Shown here: one piece after another, positions 34,084-43,941 of the stretch | How positions within the stretch are numbered: the first letter of the stretch is position 1 | Layout: every line of letters starts with the position of its first letter | NCBI GenBank assembly: GCA_963780675.1 | Contig: CAWACR010000003.1 | Coordinates: 930,001-994,000, forward strand | DNA length: 64,000 nt | Direction: 5' to 3' | DNA from: JAHECE01 sp963780675 | Lineage (GTDB): Bacteria; Actinomycetota; Actinomycetes; Actinomycetales; JAHECE01 | Notes under the pieces: model-generated | What the model was told of the DNA's origin: nothing | Database searches by the model: none | Seen by the model: the letters and a program-made list of their open reading frames with translations, nothing else | Translations under genes and position numbers: made by a program

Positions 34084-34827
34084 TCAGTACGCGCCCGGCG
34101 CGGACCACCGGGGGCTCAGGTAGGGGTTGCGGGCCGCTTCGACGGACATGGTCGACGACGGGCCGTGCCCCGGCAGCACCCACGTGTCCGGGGTGAGCAC
34201 GGCCCGCAGCCGCGCGAGGGTCGCGACCATCGCCGTCTCGTTGCCCCCGGGCAGGTCCATCCGGCCGATCGACCCGGCGAACAGCACGTCGCCCGTGAAC
34301 GCGACGGCGGACGTCGCCGGCAGAGGCCGACCTGTCACGCTGGGGGGCACGGCGCTCTCGGGGTGGGGAGCGTCGTCGGAGACGTACACCGTGGAGCCCG
34401 GGGTGTGGCCCGGGGCGGCGACGAGGCGCAGGCGCAGGCCGTCGCCGAGGTCGAGGGTGTCGGCGGCAGGCAACGCCTCGACGACGCCCGGCCGGCGCCA
34501 CGGCGTGCCCGCCATCCCGACGAACGCCTCCGCCATCCCGGGCCCGAGGGCGCGGGCGGGGTCGGCCAGCCGGTCGAGGTCCGCCGCGCCGAGGAGGAAC
34601 GGCACGTCCCACTCCTCGCACAGGAGCGCGGCGTCCCAGAGATGGTCCGGGTGCCCGTGGGTCGCGGCGACGGCGACGGGGTCGAGCCCGTGGGCGCGGA
34701 CCAGCCTGGTCACCTCGGGCGTGACCCCGACGCCGGGGTCGAGGACGAGGCAGCGGTCGCCGGGACCCGCCGCGACCACGTAGCAGGTCGCCGCGAACAC
34801 CGTGGCCTGGGCAGAGAGGACGAGCAC
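34084..34827 (-). CDS. metallo-beta-lactamase-fold hydrolase (glyoxalase II-like)
   Basis: 247 aa. The metal motif reads ATHGHPDHLWDAALL (THxHxDH), the second ligand APGHTPGSTVYV, the bridging Asp FTGDVLFAGSIGRMD, and the last His LPGHGPSSTM. Such proteins hydrolyse thioesters such as S-lactoyl thiols; the substrate here is unproved. GTG 34827 follows TACGCT (34835-34840) by 7 bases, so the transcript may be leaderless. It pairs with hisS as in other actinobacteria. Confidence 0.88.
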   Translation of the reverse strand: MLVLSAQATVFAATCYVVAAGPGDRCLVLDPGVGVTPEVTRLVRAHGLDPVAVAATHGHPDHLWDAALLCEEWDVPFLLGAADLDRLADPARALGPGMAEAFVGMAGTPWRRPGVVEALPAADTLDLGDGLRLRLVAAPGHTPGSTVYVSDDAPHPESAVPPSVTGRPLPATSAVAFTGDVLFAGSIGRMDLPGGNETAMVATLARLRAVLTPDTWVLPGHGPSSTMSVEAARNPYLSPRWSAPGAY

Positions 34828-34897
34828 GGGGTGCAGCGTACCGAGGCGCGCCGCGGCCGCCGCGACGTGCCGTGGGACCGGGGGGCCCGGCCCGTTG

Positions 34898-34903
34898 CCT
34901 AGA
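34898..34903 (+). promoter_or_regulatory. -10 candidate for the cyclophilin-DUF349 unit
   Basis: TAGACT lies 69 bases before the GTG start of the cyclophilin gene in the divergent gap. No good -35 is visible. Confidence 0.35.
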
Positions 34904-34971
34904 CTGTCCGCCGTTGCCCCGGCTGCCCCGAGTTCCAGCTCGGTGGGGGCCGGGCGCGTGAGGAGGAGTGG

Positions 34972-35745
34972 GTGTCCCCGACCAAGAGGGAACGCGAGTA
35001 CGCCCGCAGGCGGTACGAGAAGTGGGAGGCGCGTCGTCGCGCCCAGATCGCGCGCCGGCGGCGGAACATCGCCGCGGGCGTCATCATCGCCGTCGTGCTG
35101 GCCTCGATCGTCACCGGCGCGATCCTGCTCTCCGCCACCGGCCCGGACACTCCCAGCGCCTCGGCCGAGCCGACGGCCGTCCCCACCGCAGACGCCCTCC
35201 CCGTGACGAACCCCGTGCTGTACGACTCCGCGCCCTCGCCGGACGCGGCGGAGGGCCGCACCTGGAACGCCACCGTCGCCACGTCGGTCGGGGACCTCGC
35301 CGTCGAGCTGGACGGCGCAGCGGCACCCCAGGCCGTGGCGTCGTTCCTCATGCTCGCGAGCGGCGGGTTCTTCGACGGCACCGCGTGCCATCGGCTCGTG
35401 GTCGGATCGCTGATCCAGTGCGGCGACCCCACCGCGACCGGCCTCGGTGACCCCGGCTACCGCTTCGGCCCGGTCGAGAACGCCCCGGCAGACATGGTCT
35501 ACCCGGCCGGAACCGTAGCGATGGCGCGCCAGGCCGACGCCGCCGACAGCCAGGGCAGCCAGTTCTTCATCGTCTTCGCCGACACGACCCTGCCCGAGGA
35601 CTCCGCGGGCGGGTACACCGTGTTCGGCCGGGTTACCTCGGGGCTCGACCTGCTGACGGCCGTCGACGCCGGGGGTACGGTCGACGGCGGCACCGACGGA
35701 CAGCCTGCCGTGCCCGTCACCATCGAAGGAGTTGTCGTCCAGTGA
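34972..35745 (+). CDS. membrane-anchored cyclophilin-type peptidyl-prolyl isomerase
   Basis: 257 aa. A highly basic start (KREREYARRRYEKWEARRR) leads to one membrane segment near residues 32-54, a Ser/Pro/Ala linker, then the cyclophilin core. Core features are ATSVGDLAVELDGAAAP, FLMLASGGFFDGTACHRLV, AGTVAMAR and GSQFFIVFADTTLPED with YTVFGRV. The core aromatic and arginine positions are partly changed, as in other actinobacterial anchored cyclophilins. It likely folds exported proteins. The GTG start lies behind AGGAGG. The neighbours rel, hisS and the hydrolase match Rv2580c-Rv2583c synteny. Confidence 0.9.
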   Translation: MSPTKREREYARRRYEKWEARRRAQIARRRRNIAAGVIIAVVLASIVTGAILLSATGPDTPSASAEPTAVPTADALPVTNPVLYDSAPSPDAAEGRTWNATVATSVGDLAVELDGAAAPQAVASFLMLASGGFFDGTACHRLVVGSLIQCGDPTATGLGDPGYRFGPVENAPADMVYPAGTVAMARQADAADSQGSQFFIVFADTTLPEDSAGGYTVFGRVTSGLDLLTAVDAGGTVDGGTDGQPAVPVTIEGVVVQ

Positions 35746-37402
35746 CCGAGCCCACCGAGAGCATCCCGCCCGTGAGCGGACCTGCTGCGGAGCCCGGCCC
35801 CGTCGCCGAGGCGCCGGCCGCGAGCGCGGAGGCGACCGTCGTCGAGGAGCTCGAGGCGGTCGACGCCGTCGAGGAGCCCACGGCAGTCGAGGTAGCGAGG
35901 AGCCCACGGCAGTCGAGGAGCCCGAGGCGGTCGACGCCGTCGAGGAGCCGACGGCAGTCGAGGCAGCCGTGCTGCCGACGGACACGCCTGCGGCTCCTGC
36001 CGTGCCCGCACCTGCGGTGCCGCGACCGTCCCCCCGACCCGTGCCGAGGCCCCCGGTGGCGCCCGCCGCGACGGCGGACCGCCCCGCGCCCCGGCCGGGG
36101 GCGACGCGCTCGGCCCCGCACCCGGCTGCCCCCTCGGCGCACGATGCGTTCGAGGCGGCCCAGGCGGCCGCCTGGGGACGGGTGGACGAGGACGGGACGG
36201 TCTGGGTCCGCGAGGCCGCGGGTGAGCGCAGCGTCGGGCAGTACCCGGGCGCGGACACGAGTGAGGCCCTCGCCTTCTACGTGCGCCGCTACCTCGATCT
36301 CCAGGCGCAGGTGGCGCTCCTCGAGGTCCGGCTCCCCCAGCTGGGCGTGAAGGACATCGAGCAGACGCTCTCCGGCCTGCGGGAGGCTCTCGTCGCGCCG
36401 GCGGCCGTCGGCGACCTCGACGGCCTGAGGTCCCGCGTCGACGTCCTCGGCGAGCAGCTCGAGGAACGCCGGGCGCAGGCCGCCGCCGAACGCGAGGCGG
36501 CCCGCGCGGAGGGCTTGGCGGCGCGGACGAGGATCGTCGAGACGGCCGAGAGCATCGTCGCGGTCGACCCGGCCCGGATGCAGTGGCGCCAGGCCGGCGA
36601 CCAGCTCCGCGATCTCCTCGAGGAGTGGAAGAGCACGCAGCGGCAGGGGCCCCGACTCGACCGCGCGAGCGAGGACGCCCTGTGGAAGCGGTTCTCCCAC
36701 GCTCGGTCCACCTTCGACCGGGGCCGCCGTCAGTACTTCGCCGACCTCGAGCAGCAGCGCACACAGGCCAAGGCCACGAAGGAGGAGATCGTCGCCGAGG
36801 CCGAGCGGCTCGCGTCGTCGACCGACTGGGCGGCCACCGCGACGGCCTACCGCGTCCTCATGGACCGCTGGAAGGCCGCCGGCCGTGCCCCCCAGCGCGA
36901 GGACGACGCCCTCTGGGAGCGCTTCCGTGCCGCGCAGGACGCCTTCTTCGCGGCGCGCAACGCCGCGGGCAGCGCGACCGACGCGGAGTTCGCCGGGAAC
37001 CTTCAGGTGAAGCTCGACCTCCTGACGGAGGCCGAGGCTCTCCTGCCCATCACTGACCTCGGGCAGGCGCGCGCCGCGCTGCGGTCCATCCAGGACCGTT
37101 GGGACGCCGCCGGGAAGGTCCCGCGCGGTGACGTGCAGCGGGTCGAGGCCCGGCTGCGCGCCGTCGAGCAGGCGGTCCGCGACGCCCAGCAGAGCGCGTG
37201 GTCCCGCAGCAACCCCGAGACCCGGGCCCGGGCGGCAGGCGTCGTCGCCCAGCTCGAGGGCGCCATCGCCGGCCTCGAGGCGGACCTCCAGGCCGCCAGG
37301 GCGGCGGGCGACCGGTCGGCGGTCAAGGACCTCGAGGCCTCGCTCACGACGCGTCGGGCCTGGCTCGCCCAGGTGCGCAAGACGGCGGACGACGCCGGCT
37401 GA
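35742..37402 (+). CDS. DUF349-repeat protein with acidic low-complexity N terminus
   Basis: About 554 aa after repair. The first ~130 residues are rich in Glu, Ala, Val and Pro with repeated VEEPTAVE units. After HDAFEAAQAAAWGRVDEDGT come helical DUF349 repeats, for example WRQAGDQLRDLLEEWKSTQR, WKRFSHARSTFDRGRRQYF, and YRVLMDRWKAAGRAPQREDD with LWERFRAAQDAFFAARN. The protein should be mostly coiled-coil; function unknown. GTG 35742 overlaps the cyclophilin stop (GTGA). One break near 35895 inside the repeats is repaired by CGCG. Confidence 0.85.
35868..35962. repeat. direct repeats coding EEPTAVE units
   Basis: GTCGAGGAGCCNACGGCAGTCGAGG occurs at 35868-35892 and 35938-35962, with a third, 5'-shortened copy at 35895-35918 that coincides with the frame break of the DUF349 gene. 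Confidence 0.7.
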
Positions 37403-37506
37403 CGCGTCGCCGGCCGTCCCGCCGGTTCGGGGCGGCCGGGTCGCGAGTCCTGTCCACAGGCGCTCGCGCGGGCTGGCCGGGCCCACCCGCTCGGGGTGAT
37501 GCTTGC

Positions 37507-38064
37507 GTGGTGAAGCATGCGGGTGGCCTGGACTGGCTCGGCAGCAGGGCGAGCGAGCCGATCCGCGAGGTGGCGACGGGTGAGCGGGGGATGACCGGCC
37601 TCGTGCGGGACGGCCTGCTCACCGAGATCTGGCCCGGGCTCGCGCGCGCGAGCGACCTGGCGCCCGGGCCGGCGGACCGGGCGCGGGTGATCTCACACCT
37701 CGTCCCACGGGACGGGGTGGTCGTGCGCCAGGCCGCCGTCTGGGTCCACACCGGTCTGCACAGGCCCGCACGGGTAGACGTCGTCCTGGTCGGGGCCAGA
37801 CGGCGCTCGACGTCGACCACGCTCGTCCACAGCGAAGAGGTCGGGCCGGTCGACGTGGTCCGGCTCGGGGGCGTCGCGGTCGCGTCGATGGCCCGGACAG
37901 CCGTCGACGTCGCACGACGGGCAGGCCAGGAGGACGCCCTGTGCTGGATCGCTACGCTCCGGGCCGCCGGGCTCGACGCTGCGGAGCTCCGGTCGGCGAC
38001 GGCTGCGGCGAGCGGGCTGCCCGGTGTCGCACGAGCGCGCCGGCTGCTCGCGCCGGTGTCCTGA
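37507..38064 (+). CDS. AbiEi-like antitoxin-domain protein without visible toxin
   Basis: 185 aa. The layout (short DNA-binding-type N terminus with GLVRDGLLTEIWPGLARASD, then HLVPRDGVVVRQAAVWVHTG, and VDVVRLGGVAVASMARTAVD near the end) resembles actinobacterial type IV antitoxin AbiEi-like proteins, recognised by pattern only. No AbiEii-type nucleotidyltransferase lies beside it and there is no DUF559 tail. Two GTG codons (37507 and 37510) can start it. It converges with rel. Confidence 0.55.
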   Translation: MVKHAGGLDWLGSRASEPIREVATGERGMTGLVRDGLLTEIWPGLARASDLAPGPADRARVISHLVPRDGVVVRQAAVWVHTGLHRPARVDVVLVGARRRSTSTTLVHSEEVGPVDVVRLGGVAVASMARTAVDVARRAGQEDALCWIATLRAAGLDAAELRSATAAASGLPGVARARRLLAPVS

Positions 38065-38099
38065 GGAGCCGGAGCCCGACCCCGTGCGGGACCGGCGTC

Positions 38100-40460
38100 T
38101 CAGCGCGGGGCCCCGGGGAGGCGGGTCGGGTCGTGCCGCGGCGTCGAGGTGTGCTCCGCGCGTCGGCCCGACCCGGTGATCCGGTACACGTCGAACACCC
38201 CGTCGATGTTGCGGACGGCCGCGAGGATGTGGCCCAGGTGCGAGGGCTCCGCCATCTCGAAGGCGAACTTGGAGAGCGCCACCCTGTCGCGTGAGGTCGA
38301 CACCGTGGCGGAGAGGATGTTCACGTGGTGGTCCGACAGGACCCGGGTGACGTCCGAGAGGAGCCGATTGCGGTCCAGGGCCTCGACCTGGATCTGCACG
38401 AGGAACACGCTCTGGCTGTGGGGGGCCCACTCGACGTCGACCATCCGCTCGGGCTGCGACTTGAGCTCCACGACGTTCGCACAGTCCGCCCGGTGCACGG
38501 AGACCCCCGCGCCGCGGGTGACGAAGCCGACGATCGGATCACCGGGAACCGGGGTGCAGCACCGCGCGAGCTTGGCCCAGACGTCGTCGACGCCGCGGAC
38601 GACGACGCCGGGCCAGCCGGCGCGTGGCCGTGGCCGGCCCGCGCCGGGCCGCGTGACCTCGGCGAGGTCCTCCTCGTTGCCGGTCTCCCCGCCGAGGCTC
38701 TGCACGAGACGCTGGACGACGGTGCTCGCGGCGACCTGGCCCTCTCCGACGGCGGCGTAGAGCCCCGAGACGTCGGCGAAGCGCATCTCGCTCGCCAGCA
38801 CAGCGAGCAGGTCGTGGGACAGGAGCCGCTGGATCGGCAGGTTCTGCTTGCGCATCGCCTTGGTGATCGCGGTCTTGCCCTGTTCGATCGCTTCCTCGCG
38901 GCGCTCCTTCGAGAACCAGGAACGGATCTTCGTGCGCGCGCGGGGTGACTTGACGAAGGAGAGCCAGTCCTGGCTCGGGCCCGCCGACTCGGACTTCGAG
39001 GTGAAGATCTCGACCGTGTCGCCGTTGTCCAGGGTCGACTCGAGCGGGACGAGGCGCCCGTTCACCCGCGCACCCATGGTGCGGTGACCGACCTGGGTGT
39101 GCACCGCGTAGGCGAAGTCCACCGGCGTCGAGCCCGCCGGGAGCGCGAGGACGTCGCCCTTGGGCGTGAAGACATAGACCTCGGCGCCGGAGACCTCGAA
39201 CCGCAGCGCCTCGAGGAACTCGCCCGGGTCGGCAGTCTCGCGCTGCCAGTCGACGATCTGGCGGAGCCACGGAAGGTCCGTGCCGCCCTGCCGCGTGAGT
39301 GCCGGCCCGGACTCCTTCGCGTTCTCCTTGTACTTCCAGTGGGCGGCGACGCCGTACTCGGCCCGCCGGTGCATGTCGTACGTCCGGATCTGGATCTCGA
39401 CGGGCTTGTTGCCCGGGCCGATCACGGTCGTGTGCAGCGACTGGTAGAGGTTGAACTTGGGCATCGCGATGTAGTCCTTGAACCGGCCGGCGACCGGCTT
39501 CCACCGCGCGTGGATCGTGCCGAGGGCCGCGTAGCAGTCGCGCACGGAATCGACCAGCACCCGCACGCCCACCAGGTCGTAGATCTCCGCGAAGTCGCGC
39601 CCCCGAACGATCATCTTCTGGTAGATCGAGTAGTAGTGCTTGGGCCGCCCGGTCACGTCGCAGCCGATCCGTGCGGTCCGTAGCTCGGAGGTGACCTGCT
39701 CGCGGACCATGGCCAGGTACTCGTCCCGCGCGGGCGCGCGCTCGGCGACGAGGTGGACCAGCTCGTCGTACACCTTCGGGTAGAGCGTCGCGAACGAGAG
39801 GTCCTCGAGCTCCCACTTGATGGTGTTCATGCCCAGCCGGTGCGCGAGCGGCGCGTAGATCTCCAGCGTCTCGCGCGCCTTCTTCTGCGCCGACTCGGGC
39901 GAGACGTATCGCCAGGTCCGAGCGTTGTGCAGGCGGTCGGCGAGCTTGATGACCAGGACGCGGATGTCCCGAGCCATGGCGATGACCATCTTGCGCACCG
40001 TCTCGGCCTGAGCGGCCTCCCCGTACTTCACCTTGTCGAGCTTCGTGACGCCGTCGACGAGGAGGGCGATCTCGTCCCCGAAGTCCTGGGTGAGCTGTTT
40101 GAGGGAGTACGGCGTGTCCTCGACGGTGTCGTGCAGCAGCGCGGCGGCGAGCGTCGGGGGTGTCATGCCGAGCTCGGCGAGGATGGTCGCGACGGCCACC
40201 GGATGGGTGATGTACGGGTCCCCGCTCTTGCGGACCTGGCCGGCGTGCGCGCGCTCGGCCACCACGTAGGCGCGCTCGATCACGGCCGTGTCGGCTCGGG
40301 GGTGGTTCACCCTGACGGCGTGGAGCAGTGCCTCGATGGCGGGAGGGCTCGTGTGCCCGCGGGACCCCAGCCGCGCGAGTCGAGTGCGCACGCGTGAACC
40401 GGGGACGACCGGGTCGGCTGCCCCGTCCTCGCGAACGGTCGATGCGACGTCGTCGCTCAT
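38100..40460 (-). CDS. rel: bifunctional (p)ppGpp synthetase/hydrolase Rel
   Basis: Long RSH enzyme, 786 aa, controlling the stringent response. Hydrolase: HDTVEDTPYSLKQL near residue 110, with the HTHPVAVA-type start YITHPVAVATIL and KLADRLHNART, all metal ligands present. Synthetase: GRPKHYYSIYQKM, VGVRVLVDSVRDCY, GRFKDYIAMPKFNLYQSLHT, EIQIRT. Then TGS (VYVFTPKGDVLALPAGSTPVDF), a zinc-finger-like LARCCTPVPGDP and a C-terminal ACT domain ending SKFAFEMAEPSHL. Both activities should be intact. The sequence reads without a break, in contrast to other long genes here. Confidence 0.96.
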   Translation of the reverse strand: MSDDVASTVREDGAADPVVPGSRVRTRLARLGSRGHTSPPAIEALLHAVRVNHPRADTAVIERAYVVAERAHAGQVRKSGDPYITHPVAVATILAELGMTPPTLAAALLHDTVEDTPYSLKQLTQDFGDEIALLVDGVTKLDKVKYGEAAQAETVRKMVIAMARDIRVLVIKLADRLHNARTWRYVSPESAQKKARETLEIYAPLAHRLGMNTIKWELEDLSFATLYPKVYDELVHLVAERAPARDEYLAMVREQVTSELRTARIGCDVTGRPKHYYSIYQKMIVRGRDFAEIYDLVGVRVLVDSVRDCYAALGTIHARWKPVAGRFKDYIAMPKFNLYQSLHTTVIGPGNKPVEIQIRTYDMHRRAEYGVAAHWKYKENAKESGPALTRQGGTDLPWLRQIVDWQRETADPGEFLEALRFEVSGAEVYVFTPKGDVLALPAGSTPVDFAYAVHTQVGHRTMGARVNGRLVPLESTLDNGDTVEIFTSKSESAGPSQDWLSFVKSPRARTKIRSWFSKERREEAIEQGKTAITKAMRKQNLPIQRLLSHDLLAVLASEMRFADVSGLYAAVGEGQVAASTVVQRLVQSLGGETGNEEDLAEVTRPGAGRPRPRAGWPGVVVRGVDDVWAKLARCCTPVPGDPIVGFVTRGAGVSVHRADCANVVELKSQPERMVDVEWAPHSQSVFLVQIQVEALDRNRLLSDVTRVLSDHHVNILSATVSTSRDRVALSKFAFEMAEPSHLGHILAAVRNIDGVFDVYRITGSGRRAEHTSTPRHDPTRLPGAPR

Positions 40461-40507
40461 CGGGCGATTCTATGCGTCCAGGTCATCGACGACCGACGCG
40501 CTCGGTG

Positions 40508-41059
40508 TCACGTGCTGAGGATCGCGCGGACATCCCGCCCGGGGAGCAGGTCGCGGCCGTGCAACGCCGCGATCTCGATCAGCACGCTCACCCCGACCAC
40601 GTGGGCGCCCGCGTCGTCGAGCAGCTTGCACGCCGCCGCGGCGGTACCGCCGGTGGCCAGGACGTCGTCGACGAGGAGGACCCGCGCCCCGGGGCGCAGT
40701 GCGTTCAGGCTGAGCTCGATGGTCGCGCGGCCGTACTCGAGCGCGTACTCCTCCGCAAGGACGGGCGGGGGCAGCTTGCTCGACTTGCGAACGGCGACCA
40801 TCCCGACCCCGAGCGCCGTGGCGAGGGGAGCCGCGAGGATGAAGCCCCGCGCCTCGATCCCGGCCACGGCGTCCACCTCGCCGGCGAACGGTGCGCCGAG
40901 GCCGGCGACGGCGGCCGCGAAGGCCGGGCCGTCGGCGAGCAGCGGGGTGATGTCCCGGAAGAGCACGCCCGGCGTCGGGAAGTCGGCGACCTCACGCACC
41001 CGGGCCGCGACGAGGGCGGACAGGTCGAGCTCGGCGTGGCCGTCCGCGCCCGAGCTCAC
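40508..41059 (-). CDS. apt: adenine phosphoribosyltransferase
   Basis: Salvages adenine with PRPP. 183 aa with FPTPGVLFRDITPLLADG, VDAVAGIEARGFILAAPLA, KSSKLPPPVLAEEY and the PRPP loop RVLLVDDVLATGGTAAAAC. GTG 41059 overlaps the secF stop as GTGA. The order secD-secF-apt-rel is conserved in actinobacteria, so purine salvage and ppGpp metabolism share this transcript. Confidence 0.96.
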   Translation of the reverse strand: MSSGADGHAELDLSALVAARVREVADFPTPGVLFRDITPLLADGPAFAAAVAGLGAPFAGEVDAVAGIEARGFILAAPLATALGVGMVAVRKSSKLPPPVLAEEYALEYGRATIELSLNALRPGARVLLVDDVLATGGTAAAACKLLDDAGAHVVGVSVLIEIAALHGRDLLPGRDVRAILST

Positions 41060-42147
41060 CGGCGGGCCTTGCGGCGGGGTTGGGCCGCCTGACCCTGGTG
41101 GCCACCCGCGACCAGCCCGCCCAGGCCGGCGGGTACGGGCGTGCGGGTGTCGTCGCCTCCCGCCGCCGCGGCCTTGGCGGCGCGGAGAGCGAGCACCTTG
41201 GCGGTGTGCGCGGCGATGACCGGTGACCGCTGGCGAAGCGTCACCTCGAGCGGAGTCGCGACGAAGATCGACGAGACCGTCGACGCGATCATCCCGATGA
41301 ACAGGGCCAGCGCGATGTCGCGCAGGGTCCCGGCTCCCAGCAGGAGCGCGCCGACGAACAGGATGGAGGCCACCGGGAGCAGGCCGACGATCGAGGTGTT
41401 GATCGACCGGACCAGGGTCTGGTTCACGGCCAGGTTGGCGGCCTCGCCGTAGGTGTACCGGGTCTGCTCGGTGACGTGGGCGGTGTTCTCCCGGACCTTG
41501 TCGAACACGACCACCGTGTCGTAGAGGGAGTAGCCCAGGATCGTCAGGAGTCCGATGACGGTCGCCGGGGTCACCTCGAAACCGACGCCCGCGTACAGGC
41601 CGACCGTGATGACGAGGTCGTTCAGCAGGGCGACGATCGCGGCGACCGCCATCGTCCACGTCCGAAAGTAGGCCGCCATGACGAGGGCGACGAGGACGAG
41701 GAACGTGATCAGGCCCTGGATGGCCTTCCTCGTGACGTCAGCGCCCCAGGACGGTCCCACGAAGGACGAGGTGACGTTCTCCACGGGAACCCCGTACGCC
41801 TCCGCCAAGAGGCTCCGGAGCTCGTCCGTCTGCTCGCTGGAGAGCTCCTCCGTCTGGATGCGGACCGCCGAGCCGCCGATCGTCGACACCCGGGCGATCT
41901 GGTCCGGCGAGATCTGCGCCACCGCCTGGCCGGCCAGGTCCTCGTCGAGCGTGGCCGTCCCCGACACGACGAACTCGGACCCGCCTCGGAACTCGATCCC
42001 GGGGTTGATCTCGCGGACGAGGAGCAGGGCCAGGGACAGCGCCACGAGCGAGAGGAACAGGATGAACCACCGGCGACGCTTGCCGATGATGTCGTAGGAC
42101 CGCTTGCCTGTGTACAGGTCGTTCCCGAACTGGGCGAAGCTCGGCAT
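41056..42147 (-). CDS. secF: Sec translocase accessory protein SecF
   Basis: Partner of SecD in proton-driven late export. 363 aa: first helix with RRRWFILFLSLVALSLALLLV, periplasmic loop with EFRGGSEFVVSG, then five helices including WGADVTRKAIQGLITFLVLV, SLYDTVVVFDKVRENTAHV and TSIVGLLPVASILFVGALLL. The C-terminal cytoplasmic tail is extended, basic and Ala/Gly-rich (ending PRRKARR). The ATG shares one base with the secD stop once secD is read in its repaired frame. Confidence 0.96.
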   Translation of the reverse strand: MPSFAQFGNDLYTGKRSYDIIGKRRRWFILFLSLVALSLALLLVREINPGIEFRGGSEFVVSGTATLDEDLAGQAVAQISPDQIARVSTIGGSAVRIQTEELSSEQTDELRSLLAEAYGVPVENVTSSFVGPSWGADVTRKAIQGLITFLVLVALVMAAYFRTWTMAVAAIVALLNDLVITVGLYAGVGFEVTPATVIGLLTILGYSLYDTVVVFDKVRENTAHVTEQTRYTYGEAANLAVNQTLVRSINTSIVGLLPVASILFVGALLLGAGTLRDIALALFIGMIASTVSSIFVATPLEVTLRQRSPVIAAHTAKVLALRAAKAAAAGGDDTRTPVPAGLGGLVAGGHQGQAAQPRRKARR

Positions 42148-43872
42148 CAGAGCTCCCCTCCCTTCGTCGCGCCGGCGTCCACGGTGTCGCGCACCTCGTC
42201 CGACTTTCCACCGGACTCCGCGGCACGGCGTTCGGCGATCGTCGTGCGCTTGCGCGACGCGCCGGGCGGTCCGAACTGCCCGCGACCGCGGTACGTGCTC
42301 GCCGACGCGCCGAGGTGGACGGGATCCAGCCCGGACAGCCGGTGGCCGCCGCCGTAGAACTTCGTCCGGATCGAGGAGCTGCATCAGCGGGTGCGTGAAG
42401 AAGAAGACCACGAAGACGTCGACCAGCGTCGTGAGCCCGAGCGTGAAGGCGAACCCGCGGACGCCGCCGACGGCGAGGAGGTAGAGCACGATGGCGGCCA
42501 GGAAGTTCACCGCGTCCGAGGCGAGGATGGTCCGACGGGCGCGCACCCAACCGGCCTCGACGGCGCCCTCCAGGTAGCGGCCCTCCCGGACCTCGTCGCG
42601 GATCCGTTCGAAGTACACGATGAAGGAGTCCGCCGTGATGCCGATGGCCACGATCAGACCCGCGACACCCGGCAGCGACAGCCGGTAGCCCTGGAGCCAC
42701 GACAGGAGCCCGATGACCCCGAAGGTGATGACACCGGCCACCAGGAGGCTCGTGAGGGTCACGACGGCGAGGCCGCGGTACTGGAAGAAGCTGTAGATGA
42801 CCACGAGGAGGAGCCCGATCGCCCCGGCCAGCAGCCCGCGCTGGAGCTGCTCGGAGCCGAGGGTCGCAGAGATCTGCTCCTCGCTCTGGACCTCGAACGT
42901 CAGCGGGAGCGAGCCGAAGTTCAGCTGGCTGGCGAGCGTGGCCGCCGTCTCACGGGTGAACGAGCCGGAGATCTCGGCGCTGCCGTTGGTGATCGGGTCG
43001 TTGACCGCAGGCGCCGAGATGACGAGGCCGTCGAGGACCATGGCGAACTGGTTCTGCGGTGGCGTCAGGCCGACGAGTCGTTGAGTGGACTCGCTGAAGG
43101 CCCCCGTGCCCTCGCCGGTGAACTCGAGCTGCACGATCCACTCGTTGGTGACCACACCCTGGGACGTGGTGCGGAGCCCCGACGACGCGCTCGCGATCTC
43201 GGTCCCCTCGATCTCGACCGGCCCCAGGACGTACTTGACGGTGCCGTCGACCGAGCAGGTCACGAGGGCGGTAGCGGGGTCGTCCCCTCCCCCACCGACG
43301 CGATTCGCCGGGTCCGTGCAGTCGAGGGTCTGGAGCTCTCGCTCCACCGCGGGCGTGATCCAGGCGAGGTCGCTCGGGCTCGTCGGCTCCGTCGCGGGGA
43401 CGTCGGACAGCTCCTCGGCGGGGACCGTCGGCTCGGGATCCGGCTGGCCGTCGCCGTCCAGGTCCGTGATCGGCCCGGGCTGGGTCTCCACGAGCACCGG
43501 GCGGAACCGCATCTGGGCGGACGTCCGGACGAGGTCGAGGGTCTCCTGGCTCGGCGTGCCCGGCAGGGCGACCACGATGTTCTGACCGCCCTGGCTGGTG
43601 ATCTCGGCCTCGGCGACACCGGAGGCGTCCACGCGCTGCCGGATGATGCTGATGGCCTGGGCGAGGTCGTCCGCGCTGACGTCCTGTCCGTCGGTCGAGC
43701 GCGGCGTGAGGATGATCTGTGTGCCGCCCTCGAGGTCCAGCGCCAGCTGTGGGAGCGGGGAGGCGTCCGAGAACTTGGTGCCCAGGAACAGGGCGCCGTA
43801 GATGCCGACCGTGACGATCAGCAGGACGAGCAGTGCGCGCCACGGTCGCGTGGCGGATGGGCGAGCGGCCAA
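42147..43872 (-). CDS. secD: Sec translocase accessory protein SecD
   Basis: 575 aa. LDLEGGTQIILTPRS after the first helix, the P1 head domain, VSAPAVNDPITNGSAEISG, and the six-helix bundle with LLVVIYSFFQYRGLAVVTL, LPGVAGLIVAIGITADSFIV and FTLGLTTLVDVFVVFFFTHP. The last 65 codons are reached only by adding CG near 42358 (GACGCGAAG), giving KFYGGGHRLSGLDPVHLG. Without it the frame runs on through the secF start region. The large extracytoplasmic loop contains an inserted DLDGDGQPDPEP stretch and two cysteines, not typical of short SecD proteins. Confidence 0.95.
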
Positions 43873-43941
43873 CAGGATCTTCTCTCGTGCGGGCCGCAGC
43901 GCCTACGCCCTCCGGCCGTCAGGGTCGACGGGTCTGGATCC

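Noticed and set aside
42120..43872. a natural SecD-SecF fusion
   Set aside because: The open frame that links them passes through non-SecD residues for about 70 codons. Adding CG near 42358 gives a normal SecD end with its stop on the secF ATG.
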